Positions 24,391 to 33,059 of a stretch of DNA of 64,000 nt are shown here, piece by piece. The notes below the pieces were generated by a model, which was given only the letters and a program-made list of their open reading frames with translations, made no database searches and was not told where the DNA came from. The position numbers and the translations under genes were made by a program. Origin of the DNA: Leucobacter sp. OLIS6 (GTDB taxonomy: Bacteria; Actinomycetota; Actinomycetes; Actinomycetales; Microbacteriaceae); NCBI RefSeq assembly GCF_002752355.1, contig NZ_MRAV01000012.1, forward strand, positions 1 through 64,000, given 5' to 3'. The number at the start of each line of letters is the position of its first letter. Position 1 is the first letter of the stretch.

Positions 24391-25730
24391 ACCGGGCGGC
24401 CGGGACCGCGTCGCCCGCGCCCGTCGCGTCGATCGCGGCGGAGCGCACCTGGCTCGGCGACCGCTTCGCCCCGGCCACGGTCCGGATCGCGGGCGGCATC
24501 ATCGACGCGGTGGACCCCTTCGACGCGACGGCCGAGCTCGTGCTTCCCGGCGACGCGGTCCTGATCCCCGCGCTGATCGACAGCCACGTCCACCTGAACG
24601 ACCCCGGCCGGGTCGAGTGGGAGGGCTTCGAGGCCGGGACCGCGGCTGCGGCGGCCGGCGGCATCGGCACCGTCGTCGACATGCCGCTGAACAGCGTGCC
24701 CGTCACGACCACGCTCGGCGCCATCGCGGCCAAGCGGGCGGCCGCGGAGGGGCGGCTCGCGGTCGATGTCGCGCTCTGGGGCGGTGCCGTGCCCGAGAAC
24801 CTCGGTGCGCTCGAACCGCTCATCGGAGGCGGTCTGCGGGGCGTGAAGTGCTTCCTCGCGCCGTCGGGGATCGACGAGTTCGGTCACCTCGACGCCGAGC
24901 AGCTCGAAGCGGCGCTCGCCGAACTCGCGGGCTTCGGCGGCCTGCTGCTCGTGCACGCGGAGGACGAGCAGCACCTCGGCGATGCGGTCGGTGCGCGCCG
25001 CTACGCCGAATTCCTCGCGTCGCGCCCGGCCGAGAGCGAGCGCGCCGCGATCCTGCGCGTGATCGCGGCCGTTCGGCGCTCGGGCGGTCGCGCCCACATC
25101 GTGCACCTCTCGGATGCCGGGGCGCTCGACGCGATCCGCGCGGCGAAGGCCGACGGCGTGTGGATCAGCGTGGAGACCTGCCCGCACTACCTGACCCTCG
25201 CCGCCGAGGACATCCCCGATGCCGCGCCCGTGTTCAAGTGCTGTCCGCCGATCCGCGAGCGCGCGAACCAGGACCTGCTCTGGGGCGGTGTGCTCGACGG
25301 CACCATCGACGCGATCGTGAGCGACCACTCGCCGTCGACGCCCGAGCTGAAGCAGCAGGGCGACGGCGACTGGGGGCGCGCCTGGGGCGGGATCTCGGGC
25401 ATCGAGACGGGCTTCTCGTCAGTCTGGGCGGAGGCCTCGCGGCGCGGGATCGCGCTCGAGGCGATCCTGCCGCTCATGACGACCGGCCCGGCGGGGATCG
25501 CCGGCATCGGAGACCGGGGGAGGATCGAGGCGGGGCTGCGGGCCGACTTCGCGGTGGTGCGTCCCGACGAGACCCGCACGCTCGATGCGGGCGAGCTGCA
25601 CGTCCGCAACCGGATGTCGCCGTGGCACGGCGCCGAGCTCCGGGGCGTCGTCGACGCGACCTACCTCGGAGGCGCACCCGTCTACCGCCGCGGCGAGGGC
25701 GTGCTCTCGCGGAGCGGGCGGGTGGTCTGA
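24387..25730 (+). CDS. allB: Allantoinase
   Basis: 447 residues from GTG at 24387, coupled to allE by GTGA. It hydrolyses allantoin to allantoate in the cytosol with a binuclear zinc centre. The full ligand set can be read: H67 and H69 (SHVHLNDPG), carboxylated K154 (RGVKCFLAPSG), H190 (LLVHAED), H240 (HIVHLSDAG) and D313 (IVSDHSPS). Spacing closely follows E. coli AllB. The substrate-side motif GGISGIETGFSSVWAE near 333-348 is also typical of allantoinases rather than dihydropyrimidinases. It follows allE, the reverse of pathway order. Confidence 0.93.
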   Translation: MNRAAGTASPAPVASIAAERTWLGDRFAPATVRIAGGIIDAVDPFDATAELVLPGDAVLIPALIDSHVHLNDPGRVEWEGFEAGTAAAAAGGIGTVVDMPLNSVPVTTTLGAIAAKRAAAEGRLAVDVALWGGAVPENLGALEPLIGGGLRGVKCFLAPSGIDEFGHLDAEQLEAALAELAGFGGLLLVHAEDEQHLGDAVGARRYAEFLASRPAESERAAILRVIAAVRRSGGRAHIVHLSDAGALDAIRAAKADGVWISVETCPHYLTLAAEDIPDAAPVFKCCPPIRERANQDLLWGGVLDGTIDAIVSDHSPSTPELKQQGDGDWGRAWGGISGIETGFSSVWAEASRRGIALEAILPLMTTGPAGIAGIGDRGRIEAGLRADFAVVRPDETRTLDAGELHVRNRMSPWHGAELRGVVDATYLGGAPVYRRGEGVLSRSGRVV

Positions 25731-25781
25731 GGCCTGCCTCCGGCCCCCGGCGCTCGACGCATCGCTCGGCCGCTCACTCGC

Positions 25782-26057
25782 TCAGGCGAGCGAGAGGAAG
25801 AGCTTCTCAAGCTCGGCGACATCGAGCTCGGACTCGCCCTCCGGCGCTTCGAGGCACTCGCGCAGGGCGGTCGAGACGATGAGGAAACCGGCGCGGTCGA
25901 GCGCCTTCGAGACCGCGGAGAGCTGCTGCACGACGTCGCGGCAGTTCGCCTCGTCCTCGACCGCGGTGATGACCGCATCCAGCTGCCCTCGCGCCCGGCG
26001 CAGCCGGTTGGCGATCTTGCGCTTCGTCTCCGGGTCGCCGTGCTCCGTGCCGCTCAT
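25782..26057 (-). CDS. CsoR/CstR-family repressor, probably persulfide-sensing (CstR-like)
   Basis: 91 residues, the normal all-helical size. Copper-sensing CsoR uses a Cys-His-Cys triad. Here C39 and C68 are present with the correct 29-residue spacing, but the His position (four residues before the second Cys) is A64. Loss of that His with both Cys kept is the pattern of CstR, which forms di- or trisulfide links with sulfane sulfur. Its divergent neighbours are a Cys-rich peptide and a CoA-disulfide reductase-rhodanese, which fits sulfur rather than copper. Two palindromic operators lie in the 101-bp gap upstream. The ATG at 26057 is the first Met before the conserved KRKIANRLRRARGQLD helix. 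Confidence 0.85.
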   Translation of the reverse strand: MSGTEHGDPETKRKIANRLRRARGQLDAVITAVEDEANCRDVVQQLSAVSKALDRAGFLIVSTALRECLEAPEGESELDVAELEKLFLSLA

Positions 26058-26097
26058 CGTGCTCCGTTCTTCGCGGTGGATCGAAACTCCTCCCAGA

Positions 26098-26140
26098 ATA
26101 CCCCATGGGGTATTGTGCAAGGATACCCCCAAGGGTATCC
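26098..26140. promoter_or_regulatory. Two CsoR/CstR-type operator palindromes
   Basis: Site 1 is ATACCCCATGGGGTAT, a perfect 16-bp palindrome at 26098-26113. Site 2 is GGATACCC-CCAA-GGGTATCC at 26121-26140, with perfect 8-bp arms. Both have the ATACC(C)/GGGTAT flanks and G/C tracts bound by CsoR-family tetramers. They sit 41 bp and 64 bp from the repressor ATG and just before the Cys-rich gene, so they can shut off both directions. Confidence 0.82.
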
Positions 26141-26158
26141 GAATGAATGGAGCGAACG

Positions 26159-26344
26159 ATGTGCAGACCCACCGCGTGCAAGGTGTGCGGCAAGACGACG
26201 TGGGCCGGGTGCGGCCAGCACGTGCAGCAGGTGCGGGCGTCGGTACCGGCATCCCAGTGGTGCCCGGGGTCCCACTCCCGCGCCGAGATCGACGCCGCAG
26301 CACCGGAGCGGGGCGGCTTCTTCGCCCGACTGCTCGGCCGATGA
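26159..26344 (+). CDS. Small Cys-rich protein of a sulfane-sulfur operon; function unknown
   Basis: 61 residues from ATG 26159; GGAG at 26149-26152 gives good spacing, while an in-frame ATG at 26147 would place the ribosome site inside the gene. Potential metal or sulfur ligands are C2, C7, C10, C18, H21, C35 and H39, with a CxxC at 7-10 (MCRPTACKVCGKTTWAGCGQ). The C terminus is GGFFARLLGR, possibly an amphipathic tail. It overlaps the reductase-rhodanese gene by 4 bp (ATGA) and lies directly downstream of both operators, so it is expressed first in the operon. A zinc-ribbon-like fold or a sulfur acceptor role is possible; I know no proven function. Confidence 0.75.
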   Translation: MCRPTACKVCGKTTWAGCGQHVQQVRASVPASQWCPGSHSRAEIDAAAPERGGFFARLLGR

Positions 26345-28083
26345 ACTCGGCGGGCGAATCGGGCGCGCCGCTCGAGAAGCGGGACACGGCCGACGCGCGA
26401 CCGCGCAGGATCCTGATCGTGGGCGGCGTCGCCGCGGGGATGAGCGCCGCCGCCCGCGCTCGACGTCTCGACGAGCGCGCGGAGATCATCGTGCTGGAGC
26501 GCGGCGAGCACGTCTCCTTCGCGAACTGCGGCCTGCCCTATTACGTCAGCGGCGAGATCGCCGACGAATCCGCGCTGCTCGTGCAGACCCCCGAGTCGCT
26601 GCGGGCCGCGCTGAACCTCGACGTGCGTCCGCGACACGAGGTGATCGGCCTCGACCCGGCCGCGCGCGAGGTCGTCGTCCGAACTCCCGCAGGGGACGAG
26701 ACGCTCGCCTACGACGAGCTGCTGCTCGCGCCCGGCACGATCGCCGTGCGCCCCGAGATCCCCGGGATCGATTCGGTGCGCGTGGGAACGCTGCGCACGG
26801 TGGGCGACGCGGTCGCACTGCGCGAGCTGGTCGAATCGGAATCGCCGGTCGACGGCGTGCGGCGCGCGGTCGTCCTCGGCGCCGGCTTCATCGGCGTGGA
26901 AGCGGCCGAGGCGCTGCGCGCGCGGGGCCTGGAGGTCGAGCTCGTGCAGCGGGGCCCGCACGTGCTGGCACCGCTCGAGCCCGAGATCGCGGTGCCCGTC
27001 GCCGCGGAGCTCGTGCGGCTCGGCGTCCGCGTGCGCACCGGCGTCGAAGCGGTCGGGATCGAGCCGGGCGTCGAACGCGACACCGTCCTGCTGTCCGACG
27101 GCGCGCGCCTCGCCGCCGACACGATCTTGCTCGCGGCGGGCGCCCGACCCGACACCGCGGTGTTCGAGGCCGCCGGGATCGCCTGCGAGGACGGTGCGAT
27201 CGTCGTCGATGAGCGCGGCCGGACCTCCGCCCCGCACGTCTCCGCCGCCGGCGACGCGGTCCGCTCGACCGATCCGGTCACCGGGATCCGCCGCTCGGTG
27301 CTGCTCGCGGGACCCGCGAACCGGGCGGGGCGCCAGATCGCCGACCACCTGCTGCGCCCGGAGCTCGCGCGCCCGATCCCGGCGCCGCTCGGCACCGCGG
27401 TGATCCGCGTCGGGTCCCTCACCGCCGCGCTCACCGGTGCCAACCGGCGGGCCCTCGATCGCGCGGGCATCGAATTCTCCACCCTGCACCTGCATCCGAA
27501 TCAGCACGCCGGGTACTTCCCCGGCGCGGCGCAGATGTCGCTGCTCGTGCACGTCCGTCGCGGCGACGGGCTGGTGCTGGGCGCCCAGGGCGTCGGCCCC
27601 GACGGGGTCGACAAGCGGATCGACGTGCTCGCCACGGCGATCCGGTCAGGGATGACCGCCGGCGACCTGGTGGACCTCGACCTGGCCTACTCGCCCGTGC
27701 ACGGCAGCGCGAAGGATCCGGTCAACCTCGCCGGGATGGTCGGTTCGAACGTCGTCGACGGCACGCTCGAGCTCTGGTACGCCGAGGACTGGGCGGACCG
27801 CCGCGACGGCGCGCTCGTGCTCGACGTCCGCAGCCCGGGGGAGTTCGCCTCCGGGCATCTGCCGGGTGCGCTGAACGTGCCGCACACCGAGTTGCGCTGG
27901 CGGCTCGGCGAGATCGAGGCGGCCGCCGCCGGCCGTCCCGTGCTCGCGCTCTGCGGCTCCGGCGTCCGCTCGCACATCGCCCACCGCCTGCTCGCGCAGG
28001 CGGGCTTCGACTCGGCGTCGCTCTCGGGCGGCATGCTCACTGCGCGCGCCGTGCTCGGCGACGAAGTGCTCGTGCGGTCCTAG
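26341..28083 (+). CDS. CoA-disulfide reductase with C-terminal rhodanese domain (CoADR-RHD)
   Basis: 580 residues. FAD binding starts at GGVAAGMSAAARARR near residue 30. The single redox cysteine is C63 in SFANCGLPYY. The NAD(P)H-binding loop is VVLGAGFIGVEAAE near 178. The dimerisation domain is near 355-465 and the rhodanese domain at ~475-580, with active-site loop CGSGVRS (C538) after LDVRSPGEFASGHLPGA. Such fusions reduce CoA persulfide, CoA disulfide or polysulfide with NAD(P)H, in the cytosol. The N-terminal ~20 residues before the FAD motif are extra. It shares a CTAG with the convergent amine oxidase gene: both TAG stops lie in 28080-28083. Confidence 0.92.
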   Translation: MNSAGESGAPLEKRDTADARPRRILIVGGVAAGMSAAARARRLDERAEIIVLERGEHVSFANCGLPYYVSGEIADESALLVQTPESLRAALNLDVRPRHEVIGLDPAAREVVVRTPAGDETLAYDELLLAPGTIAVRPEIPGIDSVRVGTLRTVGDAVALRELVESESPVDGVRRAVVLGAGFIGVEAAEALRARGLEVELVQRGPHVLAPLEPEIAVPVAAELVRLGVRVRTGVEAVGIEPGVERDTVLLSDGARLAADTILLAAGARPDTAVFEAAGIACEDGAIVVDERGRTSAPHVSAAGDAVRSTDPVTGIRRSVLLAGPANRAGRQIADHLLRPELARPIPAPLGTAVIRVGSLTAALTGANRRALDRAGIEFSTLHLHPNQHAGYFPGAAQMSLLVHVRRGDGLVLGAQGVGPDGVDKRIDVLATAIRSGMTAGDLVDLDLAYSPVHGSAKDPVNLAGMVGSNVVDGTLELWYAEDWADRRDGALVLDVRSPGEFASGHLPGALNVPHTELRWRLGEIEAAAAGRPVLALCGSGVRSHIAHRLLAQAGFDSASLSGGMLTARAVLGDEVLVRS

Positions 28084-29414
28084 CTCGGGGCGAGCTCCTC
28101 GGCGATCCGCTTCGCCTCGCGCAGCCCGCTCTCGATCGCGCCGTCGACGAAGCCGCCCCAGAGGTTCGCGTTGTCTGTGGTGGCGAAGCGCACGAGCCCG
28201 TGCGGCTCGCGCAGCTCAGCCAGATCGCGGGTGAGCTGGCCGGGCCGGTGCGTCATCCACGTGTTGCGCGACAGGGGATCCTTCATCCAGTCGTGCGCGG
28301 CGACCTCGAGCACCTCGAGGTCGCCGCGGAACGCGCCGACAGCGGCCTGCACGTCGGCGACGCTCGTGACGTCGAGCTGGGTGTGGTCGGGGCCGAAGCC
28401 GACGAGGATCGAGTACTCGCCCTGCGCGTCCGCCCCGAAGTACTCGCTCTTCAGTACGGACAGCGGGTGGCGCTGGCTGGCGTACGCGAAGAACCGGGGC
28501 ACGGTGCCGCGCACCTTCACCCACACCTTCGTGCCCTGCGAGGCCACGGTCTCGGCCGCGGCCCGGCGCCAGACCTCGGGCAGCGCGGGCTCGAACGCGA
28601 TACCGCCGATCGCGTTGATCGGCAGCGTCGACACGACGCGGCGTGCGCGCAGCGTGGCGCCGTCCACCGTCGTGACGGAGACGAGGCCGGTACCCGGATC
28701 CTGCACGACCGACGCGACGGTCGCGCCGAGCCGGATCTCGCCGGGCACGTCGTCGGCGATGAGGCGGGTCCACTCCGACATGCCGTCGACCACGCGGTAG
28801 GTGGCCGATGCCTCGTGCATGAGCTGCCAGTGACCGCCCGTCGCGGCGACCCAGCGCATCGCGCTCGACAGGCCGACCTGGTCGAGCCGCGCGTTCACGT
28901 GCCCCACCCACACCGATTCGTTCGCGCTGCGCGCTTCGGGGTCGAGGCCGAGCGCGTCGAAGCGATCCTGGATCGAGAGCGCGTCGAGCTGCTCGATGTC
29001 GCCGACCGTCGGATCCACGCCGCGCGGGATCGCCGACCGCACGTCGTCGATGAGCTGCTGCTGGCCCGCGTCGATCACCGCCATGAACTCGGTGAGCGAT
29101 CCGCGCCGGGGCGCGTCGCCCGCTCCGAGCCAGAAGGCCTCCTCGACCGCGGGGCTGCGCACGATGTCGCGCTGGTACCGGGTCATCTCGGCCCAGGTGT
29201 GCGGCTGCACCCAGTGCACCCAGGTGCCGCCGAGCTCGAGGTCGTGGCCCATGCGCCGGTCGGTCCAAGTCCGGCCACCGACGCGGTCGCGCGCTTCGAG
29301 CACGATCACATCGAGTCCGGCCCGGCCGAGCTCGCGCGCGGCGACGAGGCCGGCGAAGCCGGCGCCGATCACGATGACGTCGGTGTCGGGGTCGGGTGCT
29401 GCGTGGGCGGTCAT
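28080..29414 (-). CDS. Flavin-containing amine oxidase (MAO family)
   Basis: 444 residues. The dinucleotide motif [18 protein letters not shown] lies at ~13-30, followed by [28 protein letters not shown], the family's second FAD segment with the arginine and GGTW. The C-terminal flavin motif is replaced by [24 protein letters not shown], the usual position of the GxY-GA element; no covalent-flavin Cys is evident. It oxidises primary or secondary amines to aldehydes with release of hydrogen peroxide. No signal peptide is seen, so it should be cytosolic. It overlaps the upstream amine oxidase by 4 bp. The two are paralogues but diverged, suggesting different amines. Substrate unknown; putrescine, tyramine and similar compounds are candidates. 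Confidence 0.88.
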   Translation of the reverse strand: MTAHAAPDPDTDVIVIGAGFAGLVAARELGRAGLDVIVLEARDRVGGRTWTDRRMGHDLELGGTWVHWVQPHTWAEMTRYQRDIVRSPAVEEAFWLGAGDAPRRGSLTEFMAVIDAGQQQLIDDVRSAIPRGVDPTVGDIEQLDALSIQDRFDALGLDPEARSANESVWVGHVNARLDQVGLSSAMRWVAATGGHWQLMHEASATYRVVDGMSEWTRLIADDVPGEIRLGATVASVVQDPGTGLVSVTTVDGATLRARRVVSTLPINAIGGIAFEPALPEVWRRAAAETVASQGTKVWVKVRGTVPRFFAYASQRHPLSVLKSEYFGADAQGEYSILVGFGPDHTQLDVTSVADVQAAVGAFRGDLEVLEVAAHDWMKDPLSRNTWMTHRPGQLTRDLAELREPHGLVRFATTDNANLWGGFVDGAIESGLREAKRIAEELAPS

Positions 29415-30658
29415 GCGCCGGCCCCGGCGGCATTCGCGAGCACCGGAGCGAGGGCGGCGACAGCGCGGTAACCCGAGGCGACAGCGCCCGAGAGCGACTG
29501 CGCGAGCCCGGTGTGCTCGCCCGCGATCGCGACTCGCCCGGCGCTGCGCTCGAACGCGGTCGCGTCGTCCGCGTGCCAGTCGAGACCCGGGGCGCTGTAG
29601 GAGCCGCGGGCCCACGGGTCGTCGGCCCAGGTGGTCAGCAGGGGGTCGCCGTCGATGGCGAGTTCCGGCCGCATCTCGCGCAGCGCGCGCACCCAGCCGT
29701 CGGGACCGTCCGCCACGCCCAGCGCGTCGAGCGCCGCGGGACCGCCCGCGAAGCAGGAGAGCGCGGGGATCCGGTGCTCGCCGTCGACCGAGAGGGAGCG
29801 CCACGACCACCAGGTGTGCTCGGGGTTCTGCAGCGCGATGTCGTCGTCGACGCGACTGAACGGAACGCCGAGCTTGGCGGCGACACCCATGAAACGATGG
29901 TCGAGCGCTCGCTGCTGCGCCTCGGGCAGCGCGAAGCCGACTTCGAGGTCGCGCAGCACCGGCAGCGGGACCGAGAGGACGGCGGCGTCCGCGTCGAGGC
30001 GGGTGCCGTCGCTCAGCTCGAGCTGCACGCCCGTCGCCGACTGGTCGATGCGGGCGATGGGGTGCTCGAGGCGCACCCGGTCGCCGAGGCGTCGCGCGAT
30101 CTCGATCGAGAGCGACTGGTTGCCGCCGACGAAGCGGCCGCCGTCCTCCACGTAGCCGCCCTCGGTAGCGGACTCGTGCAGCAGCACCGCCTCGGCGCTG
30201 ACCAGGTTCGGATCGGCCGCGGCCGAGGTCGTGGTGCGCCGGTATACCGGATCCAGCCGGTAGCCCGCGCCGAGCGCCTCTGCGAAGGCCGCTTCGAGCG
30301 ACACGTTCCGGGCCCCGTCAGCGATCATCCGCGCGAGCGTCCCGCGGACCCGATCGCCCGTCGCACCGAGCTCCTCGAACGAGATCACCCGGCCGTTCAC
30401 GGTGCGGCGCCCGTAGCGCACGTTGTGCGACATGATCGGCACCCCGAGCTCCGCCGACAGACGGCGGATGGGGAACTCCGTCGGGAAGATGTACTCGCCG
30501 CCGCGCTCGGTCACCTGACCGTTGCCGAGCCGCTGCGACCAGGTGCGGCCGCCGACCCGATCCCGCGCTTCGAGCACGGTGACCTCGTGCCCGGCCTTGC
30601 TGAGTTCCCAGGCCGCAGTGAGGCCCGAGAGGCCGGCTCCGACGACGACGATCCGCAC
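29411..30658 (-). CDS. Flavin-containing amine oxidase (MAO family)
   Basis: 415 residues from GTG 30658. The motif [20 protein letters not shown] opens the protein at residue 1, so no other start fits. The second motif is [28 protein letters not shown], where GGEY replaces GGTW. The C-terminal FAD element is [25 protein letters not shown], a good match to the family. It is the first gene of a two-gene operon with the second oxidase, preceded by TGAACGAA boxes also found near the polyamine regulator. Expected reaction: amine plus oxygen to aldehyde, ammonia and peroxide. The substrate cannot be named. Confidence 0.88.
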   Translation of the reverse strand: MRIVVVGAGLSGLTAAWELSKAGHEVTVLEARDRVGGRTWSQRLGNGQVTERGGEYIFPTEFPIRRLSAELGVPIMSHNVRYGRRTVNGRVISFEELGATGDRVRGTLARMIADGARNVSLEAAFAEALGAGYRLDPVYRRTTTSAAADPNLVSAEAVLLHESATEGGYVEDGGRFVGGNQSLSIEIARRLGDRVRLEHPIARIDQSATGVQLELSDGTRLDADAAVLSVPLPVLRDLEVGFALPEAQQRALDHRFMGVAAKLGVPFSRVDDDIALQNPEHTWWSWRSLSVDGEHRIPALSCFAGGPAALDALGVADGPDGWVRALREMRPELAIDGDPLLTTWADDPWARGSYSAPGLDWHADDATAFERSAGRVAIAGEHTGLAQSLSGAVASGYRAVAALAPVLANAAGAGA

Positions 30659-30670
30659 GTGATTCTCCCT

Positions 30671-30695
30671 TGAACGAACGCGAACGATTCGTTCA
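30671..30695. promoter_or_regulatory. Operator-like TGAACGAA pair upstream of the amine oxidase operon
   Basis: TGAACGAA is at 30671-30678 on the plus strand and again at 30688-30695 on the minus strand. The perfect 13-bp palindrome GAACGATTCGTTC spans 30682-30694. The site is 13 bp upstream of the amine oxidase GTG. Twelve of fifteen bases match TGAACGAAGTGTTCA at 32348-32362 in front of the XRE-cupin regulator. Confidence 0.6.
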
Positions 30696-30704
30696 TCGTA
30701 GGGG

Positions 30705-30740
30705 GCGCGGGCCCGCCGCCGATAGGGGGCGGGCCCGCGC
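30705..30740 (-). terminator. Hairpin terminator after the MHS transporter
   Basis: A perfect 13-bp stem, GCGCGGGCCCGCC at 30705-30717 with its complement at 30728-30740 and a 10-nt loop, lies 8 bases beyond the transporter stop on the minus strand. It separates the transporter from the downstream amine oxidase promoter. Confidence 0.75.
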
Positions 30741-30748
30741 AGGCCGCG

Positions 30749-32164
30749 CTACGCCTCGATGTCGACGTCCTTCGTCTCGGGGGTCAGGATCAGCGACACG
30801 AGCGTGAGCACCGCGGCTCCCGTCAGGTAGAGGCCGACCAGCACCGGGCTGCCGCCTGCGAGCCCCCACAGCCAGACTGCGATGATCGGGGCGAGCGCGG
30901 CGCCCAGGATCGACGACACGTTGTACGCGATCGCCGAGCCCGTGTAGCGCACGTTGGTCGGGAACATCTCGGGCAGGAACGCGCCCATGGGGCCGAAGGT
31001 GAGGCCCATCAGGGTGAAGCCGAGCGCGAGGAAGAAGATCACGGTCGCGGTGCCGCCGCCGAGCAGCGGGACGAACGTGAAGCCGAACAGCGCGATCGCG
31101 GCGGTCACCCAGATGAGGGTGCGGCGGCGACCGTAGCGGTCGGCCAACGGGCCCGACACGAGCGTGAAGACGCCGAAGAACAGCACGCCGAACACGAGCA
31201 TCAGGATGAAGTCGTTGTAGGAGTAGCCGAGGCCCGGCACGTACGACGCGGCATCGAACGGGGTGCCGGCCTTCTCGGCGGCCGCCTTCGCCGCGTCGAG
31301 GCCGGGGCGGGTGCCGAGCGTCAGCGTGAACGAGGTCATCAGGTAGAAGAGCACGTAGGTCGCGAGCATCGCGAAGGTGCCGAGGATCAGCGCCTTCCAG
31401 TGGCGGGTGAACGCCTCCGCGAGGGGCATGCGCTTCACCTGACCGGTCTCGCGGGTGCGCTCGAACGCGTTCGACTCGACGAGGCGCAGGCGGACCCAGA
31501 GCCCCACGATCACCATCACGGCCGAGAACAGGAACGGCACTCGCCAGCCCCACTGCAGGAACGCCTCGGACGCGATGCCGGGCTTCGACGGATCGGCGAG
31601 ACCGAGGTTGATCGCGTAGAAGAGCATGTTCGCGATGATGAAGCCGATGGGGGCGCCGAGCTGCGGGAAGGTGCCGTACCAGGCGCGCTTGCCCTCGGGA
31701 GCGTTCTCGGTGGCGACCAGCGCCGCACCCGACCACTCGCCGCCGAGCGCGAAGCCCTGGGCGAGGCGCAGGATCAGCAGCAGGACGGCCGCCCACACGC
31801 CGATGTTCTCGTGGGTCGGCAGCAGGCCGATCAGGAAGGTCGCGATGCCCATGGTCAGGAGCGAGGCGACGAGCGTGGTCTTGCGTCCGAGCCGGTCGCC
31901 GAGGTGGCCGAAGAAGACGGCACCGATGGGGCGGGCGAGCATCGCCGCGCCGAACGTCGCGAAGGAGGCCACGAGCGCGGTCGTCTCGTTGCCGGTTGGG
32001 AAGAAGAGCACGGGGAACACGAGCACGGCCGCTGTCGCGTAGACGTAGAAGTCGTAGAACTCGATGGTGGTGCCGATGAGGCTGGCGAGGATCACCTGCG
32101 CCGGCTTGTTGCGGGGATGCGACGGTGCGGTCGGGGAGGCTGCTGGGGGATTCGTGGCTGACAC
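30749..32164 (-). CDS. MFS transporter, metabolite:H+ symporter (MHS) type
   Basis: 471 residues, about twelve membrane spans. The MHS entry segment ASLIGTTIEFYDFYVYATAAVLVF is near 27-50. The loop 2-3 signature RPIGAVFFGHLGDRLGRKTTLV is near 78-99, and a second such loop GPLADRYGRRRTLIW near 340. These are the marks of the ShiA/ProP/KgtP-like group, which import organic acids, betaines or related solutes with protons. The start is GTG 32164 with a weak ribosome site. It lies between the amine oxidase operon and the XRE-cupin regulator, which it faces divergently, so an amine-derived or amine-like substrate is likely but unproven. Confidence 0.88.
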   Translation of the reverse strand: MSATNPPAASPTAPSHPRNKPAQVILASLIGTTIEFYDFYVYATAAVLVFPVLFFPTGNETTALVASFATFGAAMLARPIGAVFFGHLGDRLGRKTTLVASLLTMGIATFLIGLLPTHENIGVWAAVLLLILRLAQGFALGGEWSGAALVATENAPEGKRAWYGTFPQLGAPIGFIIANMLFYAINLGLADPSKPGIASEAFLQWGWRVPFLFSAVMVIVGLWVRLRLVESNAFERTRETGQVKRMPLAEAFTRHWKALILGTFAMLATYVLFYLMTSFTLTLGTRPGLDAAKAAAEKAGTPFDAASYVPGLGYSYNDFILMLVFGVLFFGVFTLVSGPLADRYGRRRTLIWVTAAIALFGFTFVPLLGGGTATVIFFLALGFTLMGLTFGPMGAFLPEMFPTNVRYTGSAIAYNVSSILGAALAPIIAVWLWGLAGGSPVLVGLYLTGAAVLTLVSLILTPETKDVDIEA

Positions 32165-32332
32165 GGAACGGCTTTCACTGAGGGGCGGGACGGACGATGC
32201 ACGGACTGTGCAACCGAGCCGTGGGTGTGCTCAGTGCGCAACTTCGGGCCGACTCCGCTTGTGGCGGGGACTCCGACAGCCTACGCCTGTCCGTTTTCGA
32301 GCGCTTGCGCTTCGGGCGCGTCGACTGTACGG

Positions 32333-32366
32333 TGAACGAAACATCACTGAACGAAGTGTTCAGTGA
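32333..32366. promoter_or_regulatory. Operator region of the polyamine block
   Basis: TGAACGAA occurs at 32333-32340 and 32348-32355. The second lies in a 9-bp inverted repeat, TCACTGAAC (32344-32352) and GTTCAGTGA (32358-32366), with a 5-nt spacer. It is about 60 bp upstream of the XRE-cupin ATG and 180 bp upstream of the divergent transporter. It is the likely binding site of the XRE-cupin regulator itself. The rest of the 259-bp gap shows no gene. Confidence 0.62.
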
Positions 32367-32423
32367 GGTGGCGATCCGGGTTCAGTCCCGCGATCGCGGA
32401 GCTGAACGGTTCGAAGGAGAACC

Positions 32424-32999
32424 ATGACGGATCACGAAGACGACCTCGGCCCCCGGGTCGCGTCCTTCCGCGAGCTGCGAGGCATGAGCCTGCGCGCGCT
32501 CGCCGCCGCGGCCGGCGTGAGCACCAGCTTCCTGAGCCAGCTCGAGAACGGGCGCACCAACGCGAGCGTCGCCTCGCTGCGCAAGATCGCCGGGGCGCTC
32601 GGCGTCTCGCCCGCCGAGCTGCTCGACGAGCGCGCCGCCCACACGCGCGGCGTGCTCCGCGCCGACCGCCGTCCCCGGCTCGAGGGCGCGCTCGGCGTCG
32701 AGAAGTTCGTGCTCTCGCTCCCGCCGCTGCGCAACCTCGAGGTCTACGCGGGAGAGTTCGCCCCCGGCGCGAGCACGGGGGCGCACCCCTATACGCACGG
32801 CAACGCGCAGGAGATGTTCGTCGTCATCGAGGGCACCGTCGTGTTCGAACTCGGCGGCGAGCGGTTCGAGATGTCGCGCGACGATTCGATCGAGTTCCTG
32901 AGCTCGGTGCCGCACCGCATCGTGAACGAGTCCGATGCCGAGGCCCGCGTCATCTGGATCAACAGCCCGCCGACGCCCGACGAGGCGCACAGCGCCTAG
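32424..32999 (+). CDS. XRE-family regulator with C-terminal cupin sensor (PuuR-like)
   Basis: 191 residues. The HTH is near 10-65 (LGPRVASFRELRGMSLRALAAAAGVSTSFLSQLENGRTNAS). The cupin is near 105-180, with EFAPGASTGAHPYTHGNAQEMFVVIEG holding His and Glu positions like those of metal-binding cupins. AAGGAG at 32414-32419 sets the start. PuuR-type regulators repress putrescine catabolic genes and are released by the polyamine. The location at the head of a Pot-like importer and oxidase cluster supports that reading. It probably regulates its own operon through the dyad at 32344-32366. Confidence 0.88.
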   Translation: MTDHEDDLGPRVASFRELRGMSLRALAAAAGVSTSFLSQLENGRTNASVASLRKIAGALGVSPAELLDERAAHTRGVLRADRRPRLEGALGVEKFVLSLPPLRNLEVYAGEFAPGASTGAHPYTHGNAQEMFVVIEGTVVFELGGERFEMSRDDSIEFLSSVPHRIVNESDAEARVIWINSPPTPDEAHSA

Positions 33000-33059
33000 C
33001 CCGACCGCGCCCGCAGGGGCCGGCCGACCCACCTGATCATCAACGGAGAGGATCACACC

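Noticed and set aside
25782..26057. Copper-sensing CsoR
   Set aside because: The essential His of the Cys-His-Cys site is Ala64 and the neighbours are sulfur genes, with no copper ATPase or chaperone.
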